NCBI GenBank assembly: GCA_033032175.1
Contig: CM065313.1
Span: 11,943,327 to 12,007,326, forward strand
Direction of reading: 5' to 3'
DNA from: Saturnia japonica
Lineage: Eukaryota; Arthropoda; Insecta; Lepidoptera; Saturniidae
DNA length: 64,000 nt
Shown here in pieces: positions 12,866 to 24,878 of the stretch (position 1 is its first letter; each line of letters opens with the position of its first letter). Both the position numbers and the translations under genes were made by a program. The notes beneath the pieces were generated by a model that was not told where the DNA came from, did no database searches, and saw nothing but the letters and a program-made list of their open reading frames with translations.

Positions 12866-13550
12866 AATGCGAGCGGAACGCGCGGCGGCGGCCGCCTGAG
12901 TGACGCGGTCCCTCCCCGGCCCCGGCGCCCGCCTACCCTCCCTCACCGCACTCCGAACCCGTGTTTACACTCCTCACTCCTCCCCAATCACACAAAGAAC
13001 GCTTACAAATTTTTCTCCACATCACAAAGTAATGTTAACGCGACGTCTCACTCGAATGTCGTAGATTCTGTATTTGCACGATTAGGGATGTTTGGACTTC
13101 CTTTTTAACGCCTAACTTAGGGTAAATCTTTACTAAACTATTGCAATTGGCACACTGTACTTTTCGAATATAAAAAGCTTATTATTCGTTGCTGTAAAAA
13201 TGAAATAAAACAGCGATGCTTAAAATTTAGAAAGTGAAAAAATTACTAACAACTTTTGACTGTAACCCTACACTCTACATAAATTCGTTTTTTTAATCGT
13301 ACTTATGTACGATATGTATTTTGTATGTAGGTATTAAAAGTGTGAGTTATATGTACAGTACTCTGACAGAGAGGCTGAGTACTAAATAGAGCGAGTAGCC
13401 TTTGTTGAGCACTCCGTGTTGTCAAGTTAAATTGTCTCGAAGCTGAGGCGGGAAACGAAACAGATAGAGAACTTGTAGCGAGGCCGCTACATCGACACCA
13501 TTCAATAGGCACCACACGACACACAGCACCGTACGGCCGCGGTTCCATAC
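12866..13550 (-). promoter_or_regulatory. CpG-rich 5' leader and probable promoter region of the 12.3-12.9 kb exon
   Basis: The DNA upstream (minus strand) of the initiating ATG is GC- and CpG-rich at about 12866-12960, with a second CpG-bearing block at about 13440-13545 that includes GGCCGCGG. Both stand out against AT-rich surroundings. This fits an unmethylated promoter and 5' leader. I see no convincing TATA box. A specific start site is not assignable from sequence alone. Short frames here are by-products of the composition. Confidence 0.4.
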
Positions 13551-15335
13551 TAAATACTAATAGTTTCTACTTTGTGCAAATGATTAACTTTACATTTTAA
13601 TATGAAGTGTTTACGGTTTTTATATCGTTGTGTGGAACCTTCAGTATTTATATAGGATAAGTTATGCACATTTCAGTATATTGTCGACATGAAAATTGCA
13701 AGGTGATAAGTTTAAATGGCAGGTGATGCACTTTTAAGGGTTGCTTTACAAGCGATTAATTAAGTAAATTATCAAAATCACAAAACCTATAGAAAATTTA
13801 TTAATATAGAAATTTTATATGTGTCCCTTAAATATAATGTGATATTATGATGTTTAATTTCAAACTTAAAAAAAAACGGAAAACTGCTCTTTTTTGAATG
13901 GAACTGGTCTGGTAGTCACTAAATCTCTGCAATCAACAATCGTCTCTACAATCTTAGATTTAAAAAATAAGACGTTTTCTCGATCCATTTTCAATATATA
14001 TTAATAATAACAGTTGCATTATTATTATTAAGTAATTGTAATAATTATTAATAGTGGGTACTAATTTTAGCTGTAAAGAAATAATAGATTACAGTAGAAA
14101 TGAAAAATTCAGCTGTAACAGATCTGTATTAGTTATACAAAGTAGGTAAATAGTACCAGACTTAGATCAACAAATAATAAAACCATAACTTAAAGAAGAG
14201 TTGTCTCAAGTTGTTAGCTTACGTTGTCGCCCATCGCATCGTCCCTGTCCACGATTGAAACGTAACTGACATACAATACCTTCGCCACAATAATGACGAT
14301 GCTCTATCGGACATCTTTCAGATAAGATATGAATATTTCACTCCCACTGGTGACGTGTGGAAAATTGAGTTTCTTTCTTTATATATCTAAAACAACAAAA
14401 GGCATGAGGTCCACCTAATATTAAGAGATAACTAATGCCTATCAACCCTTTAACAGGATTACAGTTCTTATGCAATGTTAGTAACAGATAGCTTTCTTTA
14501 TCTGAGAAAAGCTTTAACAATTCGACGAAAAAACAGTGGCTTAGGATCTGCTACTTCGTGATAGAATAACTTGATGGGTTCTTCTTTTTATTTAATGCCA
14601 ACGTTTATTTAAATACACAATTATGTCAATGTCGTTTGGATATAATTTTTTTCTAATTTTCAGAGTTCATGCAACGCTTTAATAAGGTGGTGGCTTTCTT
14701 GTTAATAATGTCCAGGGAGTTTTTGTTGCAACTTAAAATTCCCTTCACATAATCGCAATAAGAAAACTATATCGCTCAAAATGCGACCGATATTACATCA
14801 TTCAGGGCCAAATAAATAAGTAAGTTTATAAATCAAAATAAATACCATAGCATGACAGATCAAGATTCCGCTAAAACTTCTTAAACCGGATTTGAAAATT
14901 TTATAACATTTGTTTTTTTTTTTAATTGTTTTCAAACAGCTTGTAATCACCACTTCCGAGGTGAAAGCGCCATCGTTAAACCTATCTCTGCTTCAAAGCA
15001 GCAGTGCTCGTACTGGTGTGTTCCGAAGAGTCTTTTTACCACACAAAGCGTTCCAACTCAAACCTAAGAAGTAACAACCTATTATTGTTTGATCTCAGTT
15101 AGTACTCTACTTCTATTTGAGGTTGATCATAAATAGCTTTAGACTAAAGTGAGTAGGTAATTAACACTAGGTGGAATGCATGCAGTGAACAACTTCATGC
15201 AGTAAAAATACTATGGTAGTTAATTCCTTTTATACTGAAATAATGATTGTATGTCTAGGTCTTGTTCCGCAATGCGATCCATTACAGTTTGGTATATGAT
15301 CTAGTATGAACCTTATGATAAACTATCGATGTGGC
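13551..15335. other. No supported feature
   Basis: AT-rich DNA to the right of the probable promoter. I see no second promoter-like CpG block, no exon and no recognised element. Confidence 0.4.
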
Positions 15336-15339
15336 CACT

Positions 15340-15905
15340 GATCTGTACGCGTTCGTTAATACGCAGTAGTTATTTACCTTCATTCCGAAATTTTATTTTA
15401 ATCATATTGTTGACAATTCATATGCCGTATCAATTGACGAATGGCATGTATTTCCCGTGTACAATTTTCATCAAAATCGGTTGAACATCATTATTCTATT
15501 CTACGTTACTAATACATTATTAACGTTTCTTATATACTTTCAATTATGGTATGATAATGTATGCTTCCCGAGTACAAAATTCGATCTGAATCAGTTGAGA
15601 CGCGATGAAAATTTTTGTCCTTTTTTATGATTTCTAGAAGTAATATTAACAATTGTTACAGCCCATGAATTATGTAAATACTTATACTTCCCGAGTACAA
15701 AATTTCACCATAATCGGCTAACAATTATACATTATCAATTGCCAATGATATAATATCCAATGGCATAAGCATCTCTTGTATAAAATTTCGTAAAACAGAC
15801 AGGCGAACAGACAGAGAGACAAAATAATTTATAAGGGGCATATTCGTGTTCTGTATCGTTCATATAGTATGACTATTGTGAAATTTAAATGCATAAACAG
15901 AACTA
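15340..15905 (-). mobile_element. Repeat family E copy with about three internal tandem units
   Basis: On the minus strand the phrase GATxxxGATGAAATTTTGTAC followed by CTCGGGAAG (or ACGGGAA) recurs about every 115-123 bp (around 15690, 15570 and 15455). Each unit continues with ATAATTgAGxGGxTATAAGAA and TTACTTCTAGAAATC-like text. The copy then ends with AATAACTACTGCGTATTAACG. The longest relative is at 59958-60782 on the plus strand. Confidence 0.6.
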
Positions 15906-16096
15906 AAGATTTATTTATATAGATTCATTCGTACTTTACATTCATACGTCACTGCACATCACACAATAACTTAATGTTTTATGTATATGATTATAACTTA
16001 CTAAGTACATTTTTCATTTATACTCCCTTCAGCGCGTTTGTTAGAAGGTAAAATTGAGATCTGCGAGCGCATGAAACTAGCCATCAATTTAGTTAA

Positions 16097-16625
16097 TCTA
16101 TACTACATATTAATAAAATTGAAGTGTCTGTTTGTAATGTCAAAATAACAGTTTTTTATTGAATATATAAAATGAAAGTATATACGATACCAATAACAAA
16201 AAATCCATTTTTTTTATTTTTGTCTGTCTGTCTGTTTGTTTGTTCCGGGTAATTATCCGAAACGGTTGAACCGATTTTGACGAGACTTTCACTGGTAGAT
16301 AGCTGAATTTATAGGAAGTAACTTTGGCTATTTTTATTTTAGAAAAAGAATTAGGGTTCCGCACATATAAAAAAGTGGTCATGATGAATCAATTCGGGTG
16401 CTTAAATAACTTACGCTGAGTAAACTATAAGAGATATAGGAAATCAACTTTCTAAACAATTGTAGATATAAAAAAGACCTAAAACAAAGTTCGCGAGAGT
16501 ATATATTTGTCTTTTAAGGAACACTCACAATAAGCATTTTTGTATTTTGAATAGCCGGGAGCGGGGGATCAAGATTCGCGTGGGCATTATGTAGTCCACG
16601 TGAGCGAAGCCACGGGAAAAGGTAA
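16097..16625 (+). mobile_element. Longer copy of the 8198 Helitron-like element
   Basis: It opens with TCTATACTACATATTAATAA after an A and shares the whole order of the 8198-8555 element. It contains an extra block with GCCGGGAGCGGGGGATCAAG, and ends GTGAGCGAAGCCACGGG followed by a mutated terminus (GGTAA instead of CTAG/CTAA). There is no transposase/helicase frame. Confidence 0.6.
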
Positions 16626-17130
16626 TATAATTTATATTTATACACCATTAAATAATTTTTACATTAAAATCAATTCACTTTATCATCATTTATGGCTTAC
16701 TTCATTATGTTGTTGGTACGCGGAATAAAAATTTTAGATTTATTCATTTGTTTTGTTACGCCAAAGAAGTGTAACTTGTCACGTGTGTAATAAAATATCA
16801 TTGCGTGCGTGTACTTAACACACAAATTTATTATTACAAATCTAAACTTAAACAAAATACATTCCAATTCGTCTTATTTTGTATATATTCTAAAAAGTAA
16901 AACAACGCTTATACTACAGCTCCTGGCTTATCTAGTTCACCTTAATAAAAGTAGAACACTAACTATACGTTTAACCGTATCTGCAAAGATTTATAAGCAT
17001 TAGTAGTAGGTAGTTTATACATTCTGTGATTGCAGTAGGTGGAATGTCACAGACCACAGTGTAGTAAGTATTATAATATTGCACGCCACGCCCCGCCGTA
17101 GTCAGAAAAGGCATAAAAAAACTTAACCTA

Positions 17131-17385
17131 ACATACCATCACGCCTGTATCCCCGAAGTGTTAGGCACAGGTGTACTTACGTGCACCAACAGTTCGCCGG
17201 GTATATTTTAAGTCCCATGTAATAGGGGGCGAGCCTTTTGCCATTAATCGGCCACAAAACCAAACTCCGAGCTACTACTGAGAATTTCATAGAAAACCCC
17301 AATAACACTTTATTCAGCCTGGAGATCAAACCCAGGACCACAAGCATAGCAGTCGCGCTTACGACCTCTAGGCTAATGAGGCAGT
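17131..17385 (-). mobile_element. tRNA-headed SINE, family B, inverted copy
   Basis: The minus-strand order matches 7581-7845: CTGCCTCATTAGCCTAGAGG head, GGTTTGATCTCC B-box region, TTTGTGGCCGATTAATGGCA, GCCCCCTATTACATGGGACT and a tail ending GGCGTGATGGTATGTT. Divergence between copies is modest. Confidence 0.75.
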
Positions 17386-18954
17386 TAAAAATCTGAGGCT
17401 TTAATGTTATTTTTATTAAGTTTAAGTTATAATCAATTTAAATGTATAATTATTATTAATCAAATTTTAAAAGCTGTTAATTTAAAAAACTACTTGCTTG
17501 GCTGCTGTTTCCCCCATAAAGTGATTTTTCAGTGGCTCATGTATAAGGGTAACTGCATTAATAATAATTGCTTACACAATTCAGAGGATTTACCCCAAAA
17601 GAGGCTCGATTTTCTTTCAAATATACCTTCATTTCAGCTTTGATTTCACTCAGCAGCGTGACTTTAGGTCCAGATTGTACCTACATCAGAGGACGTCGTT
17701 TATTGCGAATGCGAGTGTTGAAGCGAATGTTTAAAATAATGCAAATCTTTCGTATATACGAATGCGAATGCGAACATTCGTAATATCCCTACTTTATACT
17801 ACGCACGGGCAGCGTAAAAGTGTTGTACTACTTCAAATTACTGATTAAACGTTGTATAAATAAAAATCCACATTGTATACCTTACATTATAATAATAGCA
17901 TTTGGCGGAAATCTGTTCAGAATCATTTAGTTGCGTAGGTAACGAAGTTTAATGAACAGTTTTTATTACTAACATTTCTTTATAACTTAAATTAGAGTGC
18001 CGAATCGTGATTAAAGATTTATTTACTGCAAATCGAAATCGAAAATGTATTTTTTTAAATAACAATATAACCATAGATTACTGATTGGATGTCGTTGTAG
18101 CGCAAATTAAGATATTTTCAGTAGGTATCAAAAAACCCATTGGCTTGGATGTAGTGCAAAACAAAGTTACATTGGTACAGAATATTAGAATTTTATAATA
18201 AGACATTTATAAGTATTATTTAAGTTTAAAATTTCAAATTATTTAGGAAAAATATATTTTTAAATAAAAAAGAATTTTTATAGTAGGTACGGGCAGGGTT
18301 GGATTTAGGGAAGGGAGTTTTGAAATTAAAGAATAAACTAAGACTCGTGTTGACAAATAAAACCAAGTTCAAATTAAAGAACTACTTTTTGTTAAAACAT
18401 CTCAAAGCATATTGATAATTTATGTTCAAAATTACTCGAGTTCTAAATTTCTTCGCTGCCCCAGGATCTCCCAAACTTTGAATTCAGTCCTTAGTATAAG
18501 AATCGATTTCTTATGATCCGTCATTACTGGTAAAATATGACTAATTTTTTTTTACACAAGAAAGGTGGTAAACTTTGGAAACTCTACTCACCGAAGGTAT
18601 ACAACACAAGGTTATTTGGTTAACCGTGTTTTTAGTTGTAAAACAAGATACGGATACGTATTTGAACCTACACCGTCTGCAGTAAACGTAAATCCATAAT
18701 CCACTGAGCTACCATAGCATTTGATATTTTGTTAATTTGATAGTGATAATATATATATAGTTACGAGAATTACAATGATAATAAAACAAGAACCTTCCTA
18801 AAATTTTATATATGACAAGAGAATATTTTATAATCACCGAGTATATGTGGGATTAAAACATGCCCCATATGTATGTAATTTATATTAATGAGATATAAAT
18901 TATTTCAGTTACCTACTACTATGTAGTATTAAAAAACACAATATTAAAATCATA
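17386..18954. other. No supported gene; short GCGAATGCGA repeats
   Basis: Around 17700-17785 the motif GAATGCGAATGCGAACATTC and close variants recur and partly form inverted repeats, resembling a decayed element end. The rest is AT-rich without recognised features. Confidence 0.35.
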
Positions 18955-19149
18955 AATACGAAAATCTTGTATGGGTCTCGAATTGACTGAATAACTTCTG
19001 AAGGACTTGATAGATTTATCTCATATTCACTTAATATACTTCTATTATCGAGACGATGGTTTATAGCTACATTAAGATCCGATATTTGACGCTTTAGTCG
19101 ATCAATTAATTACCAGAAAAGGTAGAACAAGGTTTACTGGGCCAGCTAG
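18955..19149 (+). mobile_element. Non-autonomous element ending CAGCTAG|T (family D)
   Basis: It contains AATCTTGTATGGGTCTCGAA, an ATCGAGACGATGGTTTATAG phrase similar to the 6187-6362 copy, and a 3' end GGTTTACTGGGCCAGCTAG immediately before TT. The 57689 copy ends the same way (GTCGGGTCAGCTAG|T). Confidence 0.5.
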
Positions 19150-19711
19150 TTTTAATAAGAGAATATATATTTACGTGTATTATAATATTACTAGTTTTTA
19201 GTGCAGTTTCTGACTATTAAATTGATTAACCAATCGAATGTGGAAAATTAACACTAATACAATTTTGTTATAAAATAATCAAATAGTCCGTGTATTAATG
19301 GACTGTGGTTGAATCGCTATCGCATGATTAACGTGTTGTTAAATCGAGATAACTTTGTCGGACAGTTTGCCAATAAATCTATCCATCGGACGGCCGCAGC
19401 TAGCGCTCGCTATAATTAGACCCATGAGAATAATCCCCTAATACTTAGTCTGTGTAAATATTCTTCTCGCACAACGAATTATTTGCATTCAGCTTACGTA
19501 ATTGCATTAGATATAACTGAACAAAGAAAACTAGCCCAAGGAGGCAGACAATCTTATAAAAATAAGAAGTGAATTCAGTTTTATTAATTTTATTTGAAAC
19601 TATAATTTACACAGGTAATTTATACAAAGATTTTTAAAAAGTAAAGCAGTAAAATAAATGTATTTTACCAAGCTATTAAATACCTATAATATAATGTATA
19701 GCAAAAAAGTT

Positions 19712-20548
19712 AAACTAGTGCTTTACCCGCGGCTTCTCTCGTGTCATAGTTGAGTCATGTTTCTGTGGTTATGTTACATTCTATACTATTTCCATTTCTT
19801 TATTTTCTCGATGACAGTTCTAATTTGATAGTTGTAGTGTTGTGACCAAATAAGTAATGATATCGATCTTAATGAATATCGATATGAAATAAGTAGTGAC
19901 GATTCATCAGATTTTGATTAAAATAAATAAATAAAGATTACATGTCGTTTTAATTATTTCGTTTCATTGTCGAGTACCTACCTATACCTATTTATTTTAC
20001 AACAGCTTCGAAAATTTTGAAGAAATTGGCATTATCAATCAAGAATTAATACGTGTAACATCTTTAATGAAATATAATATTAGTTAATAAATTTGTATAA
20101 AGGTATCCGGGAGTAGTTTAGTTTCTTACATTTAAAAAAAAAAATATCGGGTCTGTTATCGTGTTACGTTTATCGATATAGCTCCATCCTTATCAGTTTC
20201 TCCGACTCTGGCATAACCTCGTACATGTGTAAACATCATATTTTTATAAAATAATGCATACATAATGTTAAAAAGACCCTCGTTCAAGTTTTCACAGGAG
20301 CTGTCATCGAGAAAAGAAAGAAATGGAAATGGTATAACTGAATAGCTAAATAACAATTTTCGTAGATCTATCCTAAAAATAGCGGATTTTTATACAAATT
20401 TTCATCCCTTTTTCACCACCTTAGTGGTTGAATTTCCAAAAATCGCACGCAAATTTTAACGGGGTCTACCCCAGTAATTTAGGCTATGCGTTGATATGTC
20501 AGTCAGTTATTCTTTTATAATTATAGAGAGAGATAATCTAAATATAGT
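19712..20548 (+). repeat. Repeat family C copy interrupted by an inverted-repeat insertion
   Basis: The left piece (CCCGCGGCTTCTCTCGTGTC to about 19785) and right piece (CTGAATAGCTAAATAACAA from about 20336 onward) are adjacent in the 29350 copy. Here they are separated by about 550 bp bounded by inverted repeats (separate entry). Confidence 0.55.
19786..20335. mobile_element. MITE-like insertion with about 30-bp terminal inverted repeats
   Basis: The left end has TTTCCATTTCTTTATTTTCT then CGATGACAG. The right end, reverse-complemented, has TTTCCATTTCTTTCTTTTCT then CGATGACAG. The two ends face each other across about 480 bp with no transposase frame. The insertion splits a family C repeat, which defines its limits independently. 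Confidence 0.55.
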
Positions 20549-22550
20549 ATACTTTATTCATAAATTGGTTGTTCTTTCTGTACATATAATTTTTTCCCTC
20601 AGTTATAAAAGAAACTGATCTGCCTGTTTGTATGGCTGCATTGGACTCAAAATGGCTTAACAGGTTTTTATAAAATTATATACAAGAGAAGCATATTTCA
20701 CCTCAGATAGAATTGAAGAATTGACAATAATATCAGTGAAATAAAATTATGAGGCGTAAAACTGTTCAAAAAAAGTGCTGCTAAAAAATAGTCTTTTTTA
20801 CCTTAAAAAACTCAGCCTATTCGACGATGGCGTGATAAACAGAATATTAGATACTCATTTAAACTTGTCTGAATTCTCGAAGAAGAAGCTTGTCTCGATT
20901 AAGTAAATTAAAACTGTCGAAAATTGACAGCCACCTCTCAGCTCTTGCGATCCTAATAATTTAGAATGAAAAACATTATCTCTCTACAAAAAGAATTTAA
21001 ATGAAATAAGAAACAGATCAAATACTGAAAGTTTTTGAAAGTCACTTTAAAACGAACAAACTTTCATATCACAGGGACAAGAGTTATAAAAATAATTTAG
21101 TTCATGGAAAAAATACCTTACCCAGACAGAAAACAAGATAATATCATACGAAATAAATTTATCATAACATTGAAATGAAGGTCTCTTTGGGATGTTGAAA
21201 GTTAGGTAAAAGTATTATTAATCGATAAAATACTCTTTTCTTAGAATTTCAGATATTTTGATTCTATAAGGGTTTTCGAATAACTCCTCGAATATCAAAC
21301 CAGTCTAACAATGAACGAGGAAAAGCCTATAGAAAGGTAGTAGGTAGGGTTGACAACTTTAGAAATCAGATTTGTAATAAACGATTCAAATATATGAAAA
21401 AAAAAAAACAATTGTAATTGAAAGTGCAATTTATAAAAAACAGTGAAAGTCCACTTAAAAAAAATGTTATTTAATTTTCGACAGACTATCGATTAATAAA
21501 CCTACGAGAATAATATAAATTAGTGATCGCCCAGTAGTCGAGATTCGTCCATAATTTCTTAAATATTAAGTTTGTACATTATTGAGTTTTTTAATTGTCA
21601 AAGATTAGGTGCACCTCTGTAATCATTACATTTTTTTTTACTTTTATTCTATTATGGTAAATCTGTGAATGAGTATTAGTTGCCAATTTTTTTTTTTAAT
21701 TTTGGGAATAATCTAAAATGGAATGGTCTATGCGACTGTTTGACCACAGACTTATGTTTACAGTTTTTGGCGGGATCTTGAAGTGACATGTTGTGGTTTT
21801 TATTTTTAATTAATTTACTTTGGTGGCGTTTTCCGTGATATATTTTGGTTTTGTGCATAAGTGAAGTGGATTATAAATATAAACTGAAACAAGAGAGCCA
21901 CCATCTTTTTAGACGTCATTTTGAATAAAATATCTACTACTTACGAAGACTAGAAAACATTAACGCTGACAAGGGCTTTTGCAGTGCCAAAATAAAAATA
22001 AGAAGAAGAAGACTTATGTTTATGACATTTCAAGTAAGGAAATAAACAAACGACAGATTGTTACGTTTTTGTCATTAGCAATATGAACGTGAACAATGGA
22101 TATTTTATTTAATTTAATGTACCTATTTGTATAAATTTTAGCTTTCTGTAATTCTTTTACATATAAATTCTAACTATTCCAATACTCAAACTCTTCCGTG
22201 CGCGCAATATGCTTCAAAAATTTTGTCAAACGTTTTTTCAACATATATTAATATATTGAGAAGTACTTCAATTTCGAAATCATAATGCGCCATCAGTGTA
22301 ACTTGACGTATTATGATGTAACATATAGAAATGGTAACCCTAAGGCGTTATTACCCAAGTGGATAACATTTACAATAAGAATCATAAGAATACCCATCGT
22401 AGTGCGTCTCTCCGATGTGTCACGTTTCACTATTAATCAGTCTATATAGAATTACCAAAGCTTTTGGCATTGTATTAAGTTAATTAAGTCCTTTTGATGA
22501 GATAGGGTACACAAATGATTTTATAACTCACTTTAGGTGTACATAATTAT
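20549..22550. other. No supported feature
   Basis: AT-rich DNA with scattered A and T runs. I found no exon chain or recognised element. Confidence 0.4.
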
Positions 22551-22850
22551 AGGCGCCGGTAGTAGGGTGCGAGGAGGTGCAACTTACACACCCCCTGTCG
22601 GGAAATAAAACATATAGAAAAGATTTAGATTTTTTAATTAAGTTAATGTTTAAATATATATATTTAACTTATGGCGTCTAGGTTGCTATCCTTTGTAAAA
22701 TACATTTATACTTGTTTAAAAATTATATTTTATTAGTTAATAGTAAATACCATTAAGTACTAATACCTACTACTAGATAACTAGATTACTATGTACTAGT
22801 GGATACTGATACACCTCCCTGAAAGTAATACTGGCGGCGCCCGTGTACAC
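22551..22850. mobile_element. Candidate MITE with GGCGCC-type inverted ends
   Basis: The left end has GGCGCCGGTAGTAGGGTGCG and the reverse complement of the right end has GGGCGCCGCCAGTATTACTT. GTGTACA occurs just outside both ends, but seven extra bases separate it from the left terminus. The target duplication is therefore uncertain. Confidence 0.4.
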
Positions 22851-22871
22851 AATACTATATTATATAGAACT

Positions 22872-23030
22872 AACGATGTGCCCGTGGCTCCGCATTCGTT
22901 TATAGTTACGCAGTAGTTATTTACATCCCGTAATTTTAGTTTTACCCATATTGTTGACAATTCATATGCCGTATCAATTGAGTAATGGCGTGTATTTCCC
23001 GTGTAAAATTTTCATCAAATAATTATTTTT
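22872..23030 (-). repeat. Truncated family E repeat, directly before the R1-clade LINE
   Basis: The minus-strand text ends AATAACTACTGCGTAACTAT and then GGAGCCACGGGCACATCGTT, the same 3' layout as other family E copies. Only one tandem unit is kept. Confidence 0.45.
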
Positions 23031-23189
23031 ATTTCTTTCTTACCACAAGCACAAATATAAATATCCATAATTTGAGTCATGACGGGTTCTTCATAGAAAC
23101 TTTCACACAAGTTTTATTTTTACCATATGTGGAATAACGCAATGAAATAATTCACTTGTAGCAAAACTATATAATCCAGATAATTCACA

Positions 23190-24405
23190 ATAGGTATATC
23201 GCTCAGGCGCATATAGGTGTATCGGTCAGGTGCATCCAGGAGTTGGGTCTTAGGGTGGCGGCGGAGAAAACCGAGGCCCTTGTGTTACATGGGCCTCGGT
23301 GTGGGCCGCCTCCTGGGGCCCACATTATCCTTGAGGGGGCAAGGGTCCGGGTTGGGGCCCAAATGAAATATCTGGGCCTCATCCTTGACGGAAGGTGGCG
23401 GTTCGAGTCCCACATCAAGGGACTCAGACCGCGCATAGTGAGAGTGGCGACGGCTCTCGGTCGGCTCCTCCCGAATTCGGGGGAACCTGGCGCGAGCTGC
23501 CGCCGGTTATACGCGCGAGTCGTGCGGAGCATGGTCGTCTACGGGGCACCGATTTGGTTCGATGCTCTCAGCGCCACGAAAAGACGCGTGCTGCGTGCTG
23601 CACAGCGTGTCGTGGCGCTGAGAGTAATTCGCGGATACCGATTAGTGTCCGCGAGGGCAGCCTTTGTTCTCACCGGCTTCCCGCCGTGGGAGATGGAGGC
23701 GGAGGCGAGGAAAGATATAGGGGAGCCTCCGGCTCCCACGGAGATTGCGCGGCTACGGCAAGAGGGCCGCAGCGAGATGATGAGGAGGAAGTAGGAGGAC
23801 TTGGCGGATGCGCGCTAGGGCGTTACTCCATAGACGTTAGACGCCCTTACGTTTAGTGCTATCTAGACATGGCTGCTTCAGATGAAATCTGCACCGAATA
23901 GCTAGAAGGGAGTCCACCACTGCGTGCCACGAGTGCGGGGCTGCGGAAGACACGGCGCAACACACTCTCACCACGTTCGGCAGCGAGAGGGCATGGGCGA
24001 TGATGATCTCCTTCTGCGAGGACGTTATTTCGCAGAAGAAGGCCGCGGAGAGGGTTCGCGAGGGGGATCCCCTAAGCGGACCCTCTCCGACAAAGAAGAC
24101 CGGGTGGCCGGAGACGGCGATTTATACGCGGATTCCCGCCACCCTAGCTGAATTAGAGGAGACAGGTCGGGGCTCGTTTTCCCATGGCACAAGATTCGGC
24201 GGAGGGAGGAGACAGCTAGGGTGTACTGAGCTGTCTCCCATTTAGGCCGAAGTCCGGTACTAGCCGGGCCGACCGCTGGGGCGACGCGATACTATGCTAC
24301 CTGCAGATCCCGCGTCACCCCATCGATGCGGCGGATGGTACACCGTGGAATTTTAGTGAGTAGGAGTCTCACATAACCACTCGTTTTTCCCTGTTAAAAA
24401 AAAAG
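23190..24405 (+). pseudogene. 5'-truncated, decayed R1-clade non-LTR retrotransposon (ORF2 C-terminus)
   Basis: The frame from about 23195 to 23794 encodes the end of a reverse transcriptase and its C-terminal extension. It includes LGLRVAAEKTEALVLHG, MKYLGLILDGRWRFESHIKG, LYARVVRSMVVYGAPIWFDA and ALRVIRGYR, typical of R1-clade elements. It stops at MRRK, resumes in another frame (DLADARLGRYSIDVRRP), and after a gap gives CHECGAAEDTAQHT. That is a C-X2-C...H zinc-knuckle end, followed by SERAWAMMISFCEDVISQKK. A GC-rich 3' UTR ends in GTTAAAAAAAAA. Stops and frameshifts mean it is dead. The GC content contrasts sharply with the surroundings. Confidence 0.85.
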
Positions 24406-24407
24406 TA

Positions 24408-24562
24408 CAATGTCGTAACTAGCCTTTTTTGTGCCCGGTGCCACGGTGCGAGCTTAGCCTTTTATGCGCTTGTTTGTGGTCCTGATCTGGTCATTTCTGC
24501 ACCCCTCCATAATATGTGCCCTGTGCCCCGGCACCGCTGGCACCACCCTAGTTACGGCACTG
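24408..24562. mobile_element. Short inverted-repeat element (CARTGYCGTAACTAG ends)
   Basis: The left end is CAATGTCGTAACTAGCC. The right end reverse-complemented is CAGTGCCGTAACTAGGG. The 155-bp body is GC-richer and lies immediately after the LINE poly-A tail. The CGTAACTA core resembles the ends of the hAT-like element at 33781. No clear target duplication. Confidence 0.45.
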
Positions 24563-24587
24563 CTCAGGTGTAGCATGTACTGACATT

Positions 24588-24878
24588 ATGTCGATCGATG
24601 TGAGTTTGAATATCTGCAAAGAGCCTAAACTTTTGTCGAAGGAAAAAAGTGTGGTGAAACCATAGGATAGGTGGTAGGGCCTTTTCTAATACCTGGCTTG
24701 CTAGCTATCACACTCAGTGAAAAACCTGCCAACACAAGTGTGTTTAAATGTGTTCCGCTAGCTGTTCCTGAGAGCCACTTCTCCAGGCTTAGTATGTTGC
24801 TATCTTGTGCCACGTTGTTGCTCAACATCAGGTGAGATTACGGCCAAACGCTAAAACCTATATTAAATGCAATATAAA
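24588..24878 (+). mobile_element. tRNA-derived SINE, family A, 5'-truncated
   Basis: It retains TCGATCGATGTGAGTTTGAA (B-box side), then AGGATAGGTGGTAGGGCCTT and CTGGCTTGCTAGCTATCA. It also keeps GAGAGCCACTTCTCCAGGCT and CATCAGGTGAGATTACGGCC, and ends in an A/T-rich tail. This is the order of the fuller copy at 31367. Confidence 0.7.

Noticed and set aside
12394..13108. Several overlapping plus- and minus-strand frames across the CpG-rich island, besides the 12865-12310 exon
   Set aside because: They are other-frame or antisense readings of the GC-rich exon and its leader. Only the 12865-12310 frame has an upstream in-frame stop, good ATG context, a membrane segment and a donor.
15340..15905. 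CRISPR-like regular repeats
   Set aside because: Units of 115-136 bp are diverged throughout, with no short identical repeats alternating with unique spacers. This is a eukaryotic mobile repeat family.
23203..23739. Minus-strand frames over the R1-clade LINE
   Set aside because: Antisense shadows of the GC-rich reverse-transcriptase frame, without known motifs.
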